Both the position numbers and the translations under genes were made by a program. Below the pieces are notes generated by a model. The model was not told the DNA's origin and made no database searches. It saw nothing but the letters and a program-made list of their open reading frames with translations. Below are positions 55,960 through 64,000 of a stretch of 64,000 nt of DNA, piece by piece. The stretch's first letter is position 1. Each line of letters starts with the position of its first letter. Source of the DNA: UBA4416 sp964541155 (GTDB lineage: Bacteria > Bacteroidota > Bacteroidia > B-17B0 > Aurantibacillaceae); contig CAZIPC010000006.1 of NCBI GenBank assembly GCA_964541155.1, positions 181,477 to 245,476 on the forward strand, in the 5' to 3' direction.

Positions 55960-56012
55960 AATGCTACAATCTATAGCAAACCTTAATTTGTATTTCTTTT
56001 ATTTTTGCTACG
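55960..56012. promoter_or_regulatory. Second operator copy and half-site before the nuclease gene
   Basis: ATGCTACAATCTATAGCAAA at 55961-55980 has the same GCTAC-N5-ATAGC layout as the dinB operator (one arm imperfect), and a half-site TTTTGCTACG ends directly before the ATG at 56013. Confidence 0.6.
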
Positions 56013-57389
56013 ATGTTCGCTATTGTTGATATAGAAACTTGTGGTAGTAAATACGAATTTAAACGAGGTCGTATTACCGAGATTTGTATTGCGGTTCACG
56101 ATGGATTGCAAGTGATTGAAAAATGGTCTACACTCATTAATCCCGAATGCCATATTAGTCCATATTTTGTTAGCTTATCGGGTATAACCAATGAAATGGT
56201 TTCCGATGCTCCTAAATTCCATGAAGTTGCTAAAAAGATTATTGAACTTACTGAAGGAAGAATTTTTGTGGCTCATAATGTAGGTTTTGATTATGGATTT
56301 ATCAAAGATGAGTTTAATAGTTTAGGATATAAATACCGCCGAGACACCTTATGCACAGTTAGATTAAGTCGCAAATTAATACCTGGTAAAATTTCATATA
56401 GTTTAGGTACGCTTTGTAATAGTATTGGTATTGAGATTGAAAATCGTCACCGTGCTGAAGGCGATGTGGACGCTACAGTTAAGCTGTTTGATAAACTTTT
56501 AGAATTAAAAGGATTACATCCTCAATATAAAAACCAAGGCGTTGAAGAATTGATGACTCGACGCATTGATAAAATAAAGGAATACATACTAAAAAAACTA
56601 CCTGAAGAATGTGGTGTCTATTATTTCTTAAATAAAGAAGGTGAGATTATTTACATAGGCAAAAGTGTAAACGTATACAATCGTGCAATCAGTCATTTTA
56701 ATAGCAAGGAGAATAAAAGCAAGAAAATGCTCAACGAACTTTATAACGTAGATTTCGTTTCCACTGGTAGTGAATTAATAGCATTGTTAATTGAAGCTGA
56801 GGAAATTAAAAAGCACAAGCCAAAATTCAATAGAGCACGAAAAGCGGATCAGTTTACACATTGCATTGATTGGTTTAAAGATTCGGAGGGAATAATAAAT
56901 TTCAAGCTAACAAATTACGAAGAGTCAGAAAATGCATTAATATCATTTGTTACCTATTCAAGTGCTAGAGAGCGATTAGAACAATGGATTGATAATTTTC
57001 AATTATGTTTAAGATACTGTGGCTTAACAGGTGATGAATCGGTGTGTTTTAATCATCAAATAAAAAAGTGTAATGGAATTTGTGCGGGAGATGAAGAAAT
57101 TGAAGAATACAATAAGCGAGCCCAAGAAATATTAAGAAATATCATTTTTAAGGATAATCATTTTGCACTAATCGATCACGGGAAGCATTATGATGAACGT
57201 GCTATTATTTTGGTTGAGAATGGTCACTATTTTGGATATGGGTATATTGACAAAACAGCTTCTTTCGGTAATATTGAAGAATGCAAAGACTATATAAAAA
57301 GTGCCGAGTTCTATCCTGACGCAGATGATTTGATTAAGGGATATTTAAAGAAAAATAGATTAAAGACCATCGTTTTTAATAAAGATTAA
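56013..57389 (+). CDS. DEDDh exonuclease fused to GIY-YIG nuclease (epsilon/Cho-like)
   Basis: 458 residues. Residues 1-~165 form a DnaQ-like 3'-5' exonuclease: IVDIETCGS (Asp, Glu), FVAHNVGFDYGF (Asp), HRAEGDVDAT (His, Asp). From ~200 comes a GIY-YIG domain (GVYYFLNKEGEIIYIGKSVN, then RAISHF), and the C-terminal part has Cys and His residues (CFNHQIKKCNGIC). This pairing resembles the epsilon-UvrC/Cho-type fusions that help nucleotide excision repair. Divergent from dinB-dnaE with a shared operator-like palindrome, so it is probably co-induced by DNA damage. Confidence 0.93.
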   Translation: MFAIVDIETCGSKYEFKRGRITEICIAVHDGLQVIEKWSTLINPECHISPYFVSLSGITNEMVSDAPKFHEVAKKIIELTEGRIFVAHNVGFDYGFIKDEFNSLGYKYRRDTLCTVRLSRKLIPGKISYSLGTLCNSIGIEIENRHRAEGDVDATVKLFDKLLELKGLHPQYKNQGVEELMTRRIDKIKEYILKKLPEECGVYYFLNKEGEIIYIGKSVNVYNRAISHFNSKENKSKKMLNELYNVDFVSTGSELIALLIEAEEIKKHKPKFNRARKADQFTHCIDWFKDSEGIINFKLTNYEESENALISFVTYSSARERLEQWIDNFQLCLRYCGLTGDESVCFNHQIKKCNGICAGDEEIEEYNKRAQEILRNIIFKDNHFALIDHGKHYDERAIILVENGHYFGYGYIDKTASFGNIEECKDYIKSAEFYPDADDLIKGYLKKNRLKTIVFNKD

Positions 57390-57589
57390 TCTTTTAAAAT
57401 GAAAAACACAACACTTCCATATTTCAAACAATGTTGAATATTCAGTAAATCAGCTCATAGATGTTTTATAAATGATTAAAATATTATTAGTATTGTTAAT
57501 GCTATATTAAATTAATGTCTTCCTGTAAACAATATTAAATTAATTGCATGATTTTTTATTGATTATTTGTAATAGACCTAAATTAAAAA

Positions 57590-57877
57590 ATGATGAAGGA
57601 ATTTTATTTGAATTATAACATTAAATGCTGCAATGCATTGAGTGAATATGGAAAAGGTTTAATAAATAACATTTATGATGATAGGAAATCAAGGTATGAT
57701 AAAAATTGGCTTATATGCAATAAGCATATTTTTAAGAAAATTATTAATAAACCTATTGGGTTACCTCCAATTCTTTTATCCAACGCAGGTGATTATTTGT
57801 ATATATGTGAATTTTACAAATTATTTAATTCTTTAAATACAGATATTGTAACTGATGATGATTTAGACAGAATGTAA
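57590..57877 (+). CDS. Small protein of unknown function
   Basis: 95 residues (93-94 from the second Met at 57593), hydrophilic with aromatic residues and Cys, no recognised motif. Lies 200 bases after the nuclease gene and about 380 before the right repeat, the last gene candidate in the island. Codon use resembles the region; support is by length and open frame only. Confidence 0.5.
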   Translation: MMKEFYLNYNIKCCNALSEYGKGLINNIYDDRKSRYDKNWLICNKHIFKKIINKPIGLPPILLSNAGDYLYICEFYKLFNSLNTDIVTDDDLDRM

Positions 57878-58095
57878 TTATCATTAAAATTTAAATAATT
57901 TAGATTATTGGTTGTTACAATGTTTAAAATGTAAAATCAAGAATGTTTCATCACTGTTGTCATAATGAAAAAAGTGAAGTGAAAAATCTTTAGTAAAATA
58001 TCAAAACAAAAAACACTATTTTTCACCTGTTAATTAAAAATATTACTTTTCGTTTAGTAAAAACGTGTCTTGGGATACAGAGAAATTTTTTGTTA

Positions 58096-58230
58096 TCAAC
58101 AATACATTTTTAAGGTTATGAACAATTTTGAACTTAAGTAAAGAAAAGTGGGGATTAGCAAAATTGCACCTATGATTTGTGACAAGCAGTCTCTAGGCCA
58201 ATGAGAATAGGGACTCCAACTTGCTGCATT
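58096..58230. repeat. 135-bp dispersed repeat, copy 1
   Basis: Aligns without gaps to 62233-62367 with about 10 differences. Contains GGGGATTAGCAAAATTG and TAGGGACTCCAACTTGCTG. Confidence 0.9.
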
Positions 58231-58255
58231 AGCAAATAATGGCCGATAATCAACA

Positions 58256-58305
58256 GGAAGTAATATCCTTTTTGCCAACCAATCCTCAACTATCTCCAAT
58301 TATAA
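58256..58305 (+). repeat. Right attachment site candidate (attR)
   Basis: Starts GGAAGTAATATC, as the end of mnmE, and ends with the 24 bases identical to 23989-24012. One base longer than the left copy in the middle, where the two differ. Confidence 0.75.
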
Positions 58306-58571
58306 CGTAAAAAAGTACAGATAATTTTAAATACATTAAGAGTCTAGTTAAATTTATTTTGAAGCAAATTTTATTATGCGTATTTTCGTTTTGATTGAAA
58401 AGCATTCAACTATTCATATTTGGAAGTAATTCAAAGGCTCTTAGCATTTTTGTGTAACAAAAACAAATCATATATTTATAATATAATCAAAAAATCATTT
58501 AACGGGTTTTGTGATTTTTATTCAAATCTCTAAAAATTTATTTTTAGAACCTACCTTAAAAACATAGTATT

Positions 58572-61500
58572 ATGGGAATTAAATTGAAAAAGCATTTAAA
58601 CAACAATCTCAAATCAGCATTAGCAATGCTCATGATTTTTGTATTTACATCAAAAAGCGTTTACTCTCAAAATTTTTCTTATAAGGAAAAAGAAGAGGAG
58701 GGAGGTATTGAAACATCCATAGAACATGCCAAGCAGAAATGGTTTGTATTAATGAGTCGTAAAAATGTAGACTACTATAAAGTAAAAAAAGAATTTGATT
58801 CATATTTTGATAAACACCCATTTGAAGAAAGTGGGGAGCGAGAATATGGTTTAGGATGGCTTAAAACAAAGGTATTTTACCTCAATCACAAAAACAAAGT
58901 GCAACCTGCGCCATCATATAATTATAATAATTTAAAGCAAATACAAACTATTTCTACAACTGGCTATACAGATTCCTTATCAGGAACATGGCGCATGATA
59001 GGTCCAGTAAATTCAGTGTGGGGAGGAACTTCAGGAGATGGAAATAATGGAGGCTATGTGTATTGCTTGAGAATGGATCCTTCTAACCCAAACAAATTAT
59101 TTTGCAGTTTTGAAACAGGTGGATTATGGGTAAGCAACGATAATGCGGCTTCTTGGCATTTAACAGATGCTAATATGCCAGCTAGTCATTATCATGATAT
59201 TGATGTATGTGCTACGAATACCAATGTGGTATACGCGATTAGTACATCAGCTGTTATAAAATCAACCAATGGAGGTATGACTTGGACTTCTACAAATCTT
59301 AATAGTAATAGTTATACAGGCATAGCTTATGATATAGCTGCCAGTCCAACTAATTCGAATGTTGCATTAGCACGTTGGGCAGATAAAATTTATCGTACTA
59401 CTGATGGCGGTATTACGTGGACTGCTGTAAAAACAGGGTTAAAATTATTTAGTACATGGGATAGTAACCTCAATAGTGAAGTGTTAGATTGGGATAATAA
59501 TAATCCAAACATCGTTTATTTTACTGACAGAAACGATAGTCAAAATTTTGTTGACGTGTATAAATCAACAAATGGAGGAACATCATTTGCCTTATTACAA
59601 ACACTCACATTGCCAAGCACAGCTACGGGTAACGTTACTGGCTGGTCAAAAATTAGCACAGCAACTACTAATACTTCTGTTGTATATGTATTTATTGGAA
59701 GTGGATCTTCAGCATACTCACACGTGGCAACACATTTATATAAATTGGATGTTTTGTCTGGTACTGTTTTACTACAGCGAATTAACATGATTGATGGACT
59801 TAATACTTCTTATGGATCCACAACCTCTTTACATCATGGTGATATTGCAATGGATATAAATGATGAAAATAAAATAGTTTGGGGTTCATATAGCCAACAA
59901 AACGTTCAGTATTCAACGGATAATGGCGTTAGTTTTTTGACATCTAGCAGTTCGGTACATTCCGATTTGCGAACTATTTTTATGAAAAATGGAAAAGTGC
60001 TCTTGGGTACAGATGGCGCAGGTTATGTATCAATGAATAGTGGCTCTACATTTTCGCCGATTACTAATAAAATTTCTAACCATGAGTTATGGGGTTTTGG
60101 TTCAGCTTTTAAAACAGATTTATTAGCGGCGGGTTGTAACCACGGACCACTAATGTTGCGTGAATACGAAAGTGCTGGTGGTTGGTATACTTTATTAGGT
60201 GCAGATCAAGGTAATTCAGATGTTAATCCCTTAGATAATGTTACAGCTTATTCACAGGGTTATGATACCTATCATGTGACACGAACAGGAATTAAAACTT
60301 ATGTTAATAGTTCACAACAAATAGACCCAGGTGGAATATATAGCTATTTTAATTCGATGGAGTTTCATCCAAACTTATATCATACACTCATTACACATCA
60401 CGCTGGAGATTATCCTACGTCTGTATCTTCCGCTATAAGGGCTATTTGGAAAAACTCTTTAATTAGAAGTAATGATAATGGATTAACTGTTAATATTATT
60501 AAAACATTTACCACACAAGTGTTTAGAGAAAAAATCTGTATAACGGATACAAATCGGATTTATGTGGTTACCGGGCTTACAAATAATAATTTAATGAAAA
60601 CAATGGATGGAGGTTTAACGTGGATAAGTATTACACCTCCAATCTCAGTTACAGGTTCTACTATACGTAACATCAGTGATATTTCTGTAAGTGATGTTAA
60701 TCCTGATGAGATTTGGGTAACGTATTCAGGTGTTCAAAATACATGTAAGGTTCTACATTCAATAGATGGTGGGGTAAGTTATACTAATATGACCCAAACT
60801 GTTTTAACTACAAATCCTATTACTAAAATGGTTTTTCAACGTGGTACTAATGGAGGTGTATATGTAGCTAATGCTTCAGGGGTTTATTACCGAAACAATA
60901 CAATGCCAAATTGGGTTTTATTAGGAACAGGTTTACCAAATATGGATATTCGTTTTATGTTTATTAATTATTACAAAGGCAAATTATTAATTGGAACTAG
61001 TCGTGGGGCATGGGATCATAATTTGTATGAAGCTTCAACTACCAAAGCACAAATTTCATCAAATACAAATAAGGTAAATTGCGTTAATCCAATTGTTGAA
61101 TTTAAAGATTATAGCGTGGTGAGTAATGGTGGCGTTGGTGCTACTTATCAATGGAGTTTTCCAGGAGGTACACCTTCTATGTCATCTGTTGAGAATCCAA
61201 CGGTGAGTTATTTAGGAGCTGTATCAGGAAATTATAATGTGTCGTTAACTGTTACCGATCAATATGGTACAAATACCCAAACATTAACAAATTTTATTTC
61301 CTATTCTACAGGGACTATGTGTTGTGGACCTTTACCAGCTGCCTGGACACATACTAACATTGGAACTTATACATCGTCTAGTACGGTATGTTATACATCC
61401 GCTGATGGTAATTTTAAAATATCAAGTTTTGCGTCAGGTGTATCTGGATCTAATGATAATATTCCCTTTGTGTACCAAGCATTGGTTGGAGATGGTGAAA

Positions 61501-62156
61501 TAGTGGGTAGAGTAAAAGATGTAACTGCCAATTGGAATGATGCTGGAGGCTTGATGTTGAGGAGTTCCTTGGCAACCAATAGTTCATTTGTATTTATTAA
61601 TTCTTTAGATACTCGAGGTGTATTTGACTTATATCGAACTACAACTGGAGGTTCAAGCGGTTATTATTTGGTAACTACATATTCAATGCCTATGTGGCTT
61701 AAAATAAAACGTCTGGGTAATACTATCACAACCTATTATTCAAATAATGGAACTACATGGACATTATATCATACCTATACTTTATCATTAGGTACAACGG
61801 TTTATGTGGGCTTAACCGCTAATCAAAATAATTGTATAACTAACATTGATAATGTAACCGTTACTCCTGCTAATACAACTGATTTATCTGATATTAAAAA
61901 AGAGGGCTTAGTAGTTTATCCAAATCCATTTTCAAGCGGAGTAACTATAAATTGGCAAAGTGATGAGGATAAGCCCCTTGAGTTTGTTTTAACAGATGCC
62001 TTAGGCAAAGAAATATTGACTTCTCATAAAGTTATTAATGTTAATAATTTATGGCTGGATCTTGGCTCTTTTCAATTGACAAGTGGAATCTATTTTTTGA
62101 AAATTAAAACAAAATCAACAACCGTGATTAAACAAATTAATAAAATGAGTGAATAG
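58572..62156 (+). CDS. Large T9SS-secreted protein with BNR/VPS10-like repeats and PKD domain
   Basis: 1194 residues. Signal peptide at the N-terminus (helix ALAMLMIFVFTSKSVYSQ). From ~130 a beta-propeller with repeated Asp-box-like turns (STNGGMTWTS, TTDGGITWTA, TMDGGLTWIS, SIDGGVSYT), as in sialidase/VPS10-like secreted proteins. A PKD-like domain (ATYQWSFPGGTPSMSSVENP) and a lectin-like region follow. The type A sorting domain at the end reads LVVYPNPFSSGVTINW ... TSGIYFLKIKTKSTTVIKQI. It should be secreted and anchored. It lies outside the island, flanked by the two 135-bp repeats. Confidence 0.9.
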   Translation: MGIKLKKHLNNNLKSALAMLMIFVFTSKSVYSQNFSYKEKEEEGGIETSIEHAKQKWFVLMSRKNVDYYKVKKEFDSYFDKHPFEESGEREYGLGWLKTKVFYLNHKNKVQPAPSYNYNNLKQIQTISTTGYTDSLSGTWRMIGPVNSVWGGTSGDGNNGGYVYCLRMDPSNPNKLFCSFETGGLWVSNDNAASWHLTDANMPASHYHDIDVCATNTNVVYAISTSAVIKSTNGGMTWTSTNLNSNSYTGIAYDIAASPTNSNVALARWADKIYRTTDGGITWTAVKTGLKLFSTWDSNLNSEVLDWDNNNPNIVYFTDRNDSQNFVDVYKSTNGGTSFALLQTLTLPSTATGNVTGWSKISTATTNTSVVYVFIGSGSSAYSHVATHLYKLDVLSGTVLLQRINMIDGLNTSYGSTTSLHHGDIAMDINDENKIVWGSYSQQNVQYSTDNGVSFLTSSSSVHSDLRTIFMKNGKVLLGTDGAGYVSMNSGSTFSPITNKISNHELWGFGSAFKTDLLAAGCNHGPLMLREYESAGGWYTLLGADQGNSDVNPLDNVTAYSQGYDTYHVTRTGIKTYVNSSQQIDPGGIYSYFNSMEFHPNLYHTLITHHAGDYPTSVSSAIRAIWKNSLIRSNDNGLTVNIIKTFTTQVFREKICITDTNRIYVVTGLTNNNLMKTMDGGLTWISITPPISVTGSTIRNISDISVSDVNPDEIWVTYSGVQNTCKVLHSIDGGVSYTNMTQTVLTTNPITKMVFQRGTNGGVYVANASGVYYRNNTMPNWVLLGTGLPNMDIRFMFINYYKGKLLIGTSRGAWDHNLYEASTTKAQISSNTNKVNCVNPIVEFKDYSVVSNGGVGATYQWSFPGGTPSMSSVENPTVSYLGAVSGNYNVSLTVTDQYGTNTQTLTNFISYSTGTMCCGPLPAAWTHTNIGTYTSSSTVCYTSADGNFKISSFASGVSGSNDNIPFVYQALVGDGEIVGRVKDVTANWNDAGGLMLRSSLATNSSFVFINSLDTRGVFDLYRTTTGGSSGYYLVTTYSMPMWLKIKRLGNTITTYYSNNGTTWTLYHTYTLSLGTTVYVGLTANQNNCITNIDNVTVTPANTTDLSDIKKEGLVVYPNPFSSGVTINWQSDEDKPLEFVLTDALGKEILTSHKVINVNNLWLDLGSFQLTSGIYFLKIKTKSTTVIKQINKMSE

Positions 62157-63024
62157 TTGCATGTCTTCAAGCCGATTCGGACTTATAATCTAGTAATAAA
62201 GTGTGCTTGAATTGTTTCTTAAATTATTCTTTTCAACAATACATTTTTAAGGTTATGAACAATTTTGAACTAAAGTAGGGAATAGTGGGGATTAGCAAAA
62301 TTGTACCTATGATTTGTGACAGGCAGTCTATAGGCCAATGGTAATAGGGACTCCAACTTGCTGTATTTGGGAAATAAACGCATCATTCTAGCGCAAAAAA
62401 CACACACTCTAGCAATAAATTTACCCCTCAAAACATTGTATATCAACATATTATCGTGTTGCTGTATTGCAAAATATGATAATGACTCAAATTTGATAAA
62501 TTATTAAATGATTTAGACCTTTGGGACTAATATAAAGCAAACGCACCAAGACAGAATTAAACAATGTACAGTCATGCCATAGCAGACTGAAAAATACCTG
62601 TAACAGCCCTATGTTTGATTTTAAACCAAGGGATACTGATTTAGAATTGAATAATAGATACATTTTCTTAGGTTTAACCAAAGTAAAACAGTAAGAATTT
62701 GGAGACAAGTCTAAATAAAAATAAGCTCAAAGCTTAATTTAATTTTTTTGTTAAAGAAATTCTGAGATAATCAAAACATTTGAAATCATAACCTTTTGGG
62801 TAAATGCAAATGTCCTTTCATTCTGCGCACGTTGTGTTATATATCATAATTAAATAGAGATTTTTTATATTAAAATTAATTATATATACTTTATATAACA
62901 TTAAGATAAACTGTGTTAATAATAAACTAATTACTTTTAAATAATTTTACAAGTGAACACCCTAAAGGAATTATTTATTAAATAATAGTCCTCAACCGCT
63001 TTAAAAATGTTTTAATTATTTAAA
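62157..63024. other. Intergenic region after the T9SS protein
   Basis: About 870 bases. Holds the second 135-bp repeat copy (62233-62367). Nothing else stands out; a 73-aa antisense frame lacks support. Confidence 0.6.
62233..62367. repeat. 135-bp dispersed repeat, copy 2
   Basis: Direct repeat of 58096-58230, same orientation; the copies start 4137 bases apart and flank the T9SS gene. Confidence 0.9.
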
Positions 63025-64000
63025 ATGAAATATTTTACGGTTTTTACTTTAATAATTTTTGGAAAATTTTACGGTCAAGTAAATATTACATCTTCTAATT
63101 ATTCTCAAAATTTTGGTACTTCGAATATCACTAGCTGGACTGATAATATAACTTTTCCTGGATGGTACCAAACTGCTACATTCAGAGGTTATGCTAATTT
63201 TGCGAGTTCGGTAGGAGGATTTAATAGTGGAGGTTTTTATACATACAATTGTGGTTCAAATGCTGCTATTGGTTCTAGAGCTTCAGGTAGTAGTAGTTTA
63301 ATCTACTATGGAGTAATTTTAAAAAATACTACTGGATCAAATATCAATAATTTTCGAATGACCTATTCGGGTTATCAAATGAGTTTAGCTCAAAATGGGA
63401 ATGCAATAAATAATATTGCTTTTGAATATAGTGTTGCTACAACTCCTCCACCTATTTCAGGTTCTGGTACACCTTTTTCTGCACTTGATTTTGTGAATAT
63501 TCAAAATTCTCCTATCTCTGGGGCAAATCAAATTCAATGGTATCCTTGTTCGCAAACTGTAACAATATCAGCTTGTGTACCTGTTAATATTCCGAATAAT
63601 TCATATATTTTACTCAGATGGAAAGATGTAGATGATTCAGGAAATGACCATCATATGGCCATTGATGATATAAATATTGATTTTGATAATTCTCCGGGAT
63701 CTATACTTTCGGTTAATTCTGGAACTATCTGTAGCGGAAATTTTTTTATAATTTCTCCTACTGGTGCTTTAAGCTATACGTATTCATCTGGAACAAGCAC
63801 TGTTTATCCAGCTTCAAATAGCAGTTACACCATTACAGGCGAAAGTATTTTAGGTTGTAATTATTCGGTAGTAAGCACAGTAACAGTTAATACAGCACCA
63901 AGTTTAACAGTGAACAGTGGAGCAATTTGTTCAGGAGAAAGTTTCACATTAACACCAAGTGGAGCAAGTACATATACCTATTCATCTGGATCAAATGTGG
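63025..64000 (+). CDS. Secreted Ig-like repeat protein, N-terminal part
   Basis: The frame runs off the right end; about 325 residues are visible. Signal peptide (MKYFTVFTLIIFGKFYGQ), then a ~215-residue domain with paired Cys and FDNSPG at the end, then repeats of about 66 residues that start VNSGxICSGxxFxLxPxGA and contain YTYSSG. Such Cys-containing Ig-like repeats occur in large Bacteroidota surface proteins; a T9SS sorting domain is to be expected past the window end. Function: probably an adhesin. Confidence 0.85.
   Translation, partial: MKYFTVFTLIIFGKFYGQVNITSSNYSQNFGTSNITSWTDNITFPGWYQTATFRGYANFASSVGGFNSGGFYTYNCGSNAAIGSRASGSSSLIYYGVILKNTTGSNINNFRMTYSGYQMSLAQNGNAINNIAFEYSVATTPPPISGSGTPFSALDFVNIQNSPISGANQIQWYPCSQTVTISACVPVNIPNNSYILLRWKDVDDSGNDHHMAIDDINIDFDNSPGSILSVNSGTICSGNFFIISPTGALSYTYSSGTSTVYPASNSSYTITGESILGCNYSVVSTVTVNTAPSLTVNSGAICSGESFTLTPSGASTYTYSSGSNV

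Larger units (their letters stand above)
23964..58305. mobile_element. Putative integrative genomic island in the 3' end of mnmE
   Basis: A 34-kb segment bounded by an imperfect 49/50-bp direct repeat. The left copy covers the mnmE stop codon and the right copy lies after the last small gene. A tyrosine recombinase and an excisionase-like HTH gene lie at the left end. Inside are a type I restriction operon, a surface module, a metabolic cluster and a mutagenic repair cassette, all accessory in type, while flanking genes on the left are housekeeping. No conjugation, replication or mobilisation genes are visible, so it would need help for transfer. That it is a mobile island is inferred from repeats, integrase and cargo. 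Confidence 0.75.
57878..58571. other. Non-coding right end of the island
   Basis: About 690 bases without a convincing gene. It holds the first copy of a 135-bp dispersed repeat (58096-58230) and the right direct repeat (58256-58305). A short antisense frame over the repeat is discussed and rejected elsewhere. Confidence 0.6.

Noticed and set aside
58096..58299. 67-aa antisense frame over the dispersed repeat
   Set aside because: Only part of it is kept in the second copy, with amino-acid changing differences and no intact frame there; no support as a gene.
62487..62708. 73-aa antisense frame in the last intergenic region
   Set aside because: No motif, no neighbour on that strand, composition like non-coding DNA.

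Overview
The window is AT-rich DNA from a member of the Bacteroidota. The signs are type IX secretion (T9SS) C-terminal sorting domains, PKD-repeat giant proteins with a gliding-motility-type C-terminus, an OmpP1/FadL-type porin, a fused FtcD, separated sucC and sucD, and promoter-like TAnnTTTG elements. I cannot name the genus from sequence alone.

Layout. (1) 1-23971 is core chromosome: a partial FadL-type porin, folD-ffh-ftcD, two tandem polysaccharide deacetylase paralogs with asnB, a PKD/T9SS surface protein, a phosphoribosyltransferase, an acyl-CoA (methylcrotonoyl-CoA type) carboxylase beta subunit, bioA, sucC, small envelope proteins, sucD and mnmE. Clear hairpin terminators separate several of these units. 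(2) About 23964-58305 looks like a 34-kb integrative genomic island. It starts with a tyrosine recombinase just downstream of mnmE and is bounded by an imperfect 49/50-bp direct repeat. That repeat overlaps the mnmE stop codon on the left and recurs at 58256-58305 on the right. (3) 58306-64000 is flanking DNA with a 1194-aa T9SS secreted protein, a 135-bp dispersed repeat, and the start of another repeat-rich secreted protein that runs off the window.

The island carries four cargo blocks. (a) A recombination module: integrase, an unknown protein, an excisionase-like HTH protein, a Cys-rich protein and a small membrane protein. (b) A compact defence-like operon on the minus strand: XRE regulator, hsdR, an unknown 242-aa protein, hsdM, hsdS, a RelA/SpoT-type alarmone synthetase and a DUF3427/DUF3883-like nuclease candidate, with a Nudix hydrolase just downstream. 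(c) A surface module (lipocalin-like protein, a glycine-rich adhesin with 46-aa tandem repeats interrupted by an assembly gap, a T9SS protein, an XRE regulator with a perfect 24-bp palindrome at its start). It is bracketed by two homologous blocks of about 45-bp tandem repeats. (d) A roughly 10-kb metabolic cluster of three transcription units: SDR epimerase plus DUF454; PEP-synthase-like kinase, nucleotidyltransferase and two P-loop kinases; fatty acid desaturase plus an HMG-CoA reductase fused to an APH-type kinase. It is followed by a DNA-damage cassette: dinB, dnaE2-like polymerase, a 48-aa protein and an SRAP protein, divergent from an exonuclease/GIY-YIG nuclease, with a palindromic operator candidate between them.

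The two most likely new systems are the type I restriction operon with an embedded alarmone synthetase, and the HMG-CoA reductase-kinase biosynthetic cluster. Their product or mode of action cannot be settled from sequence alone.
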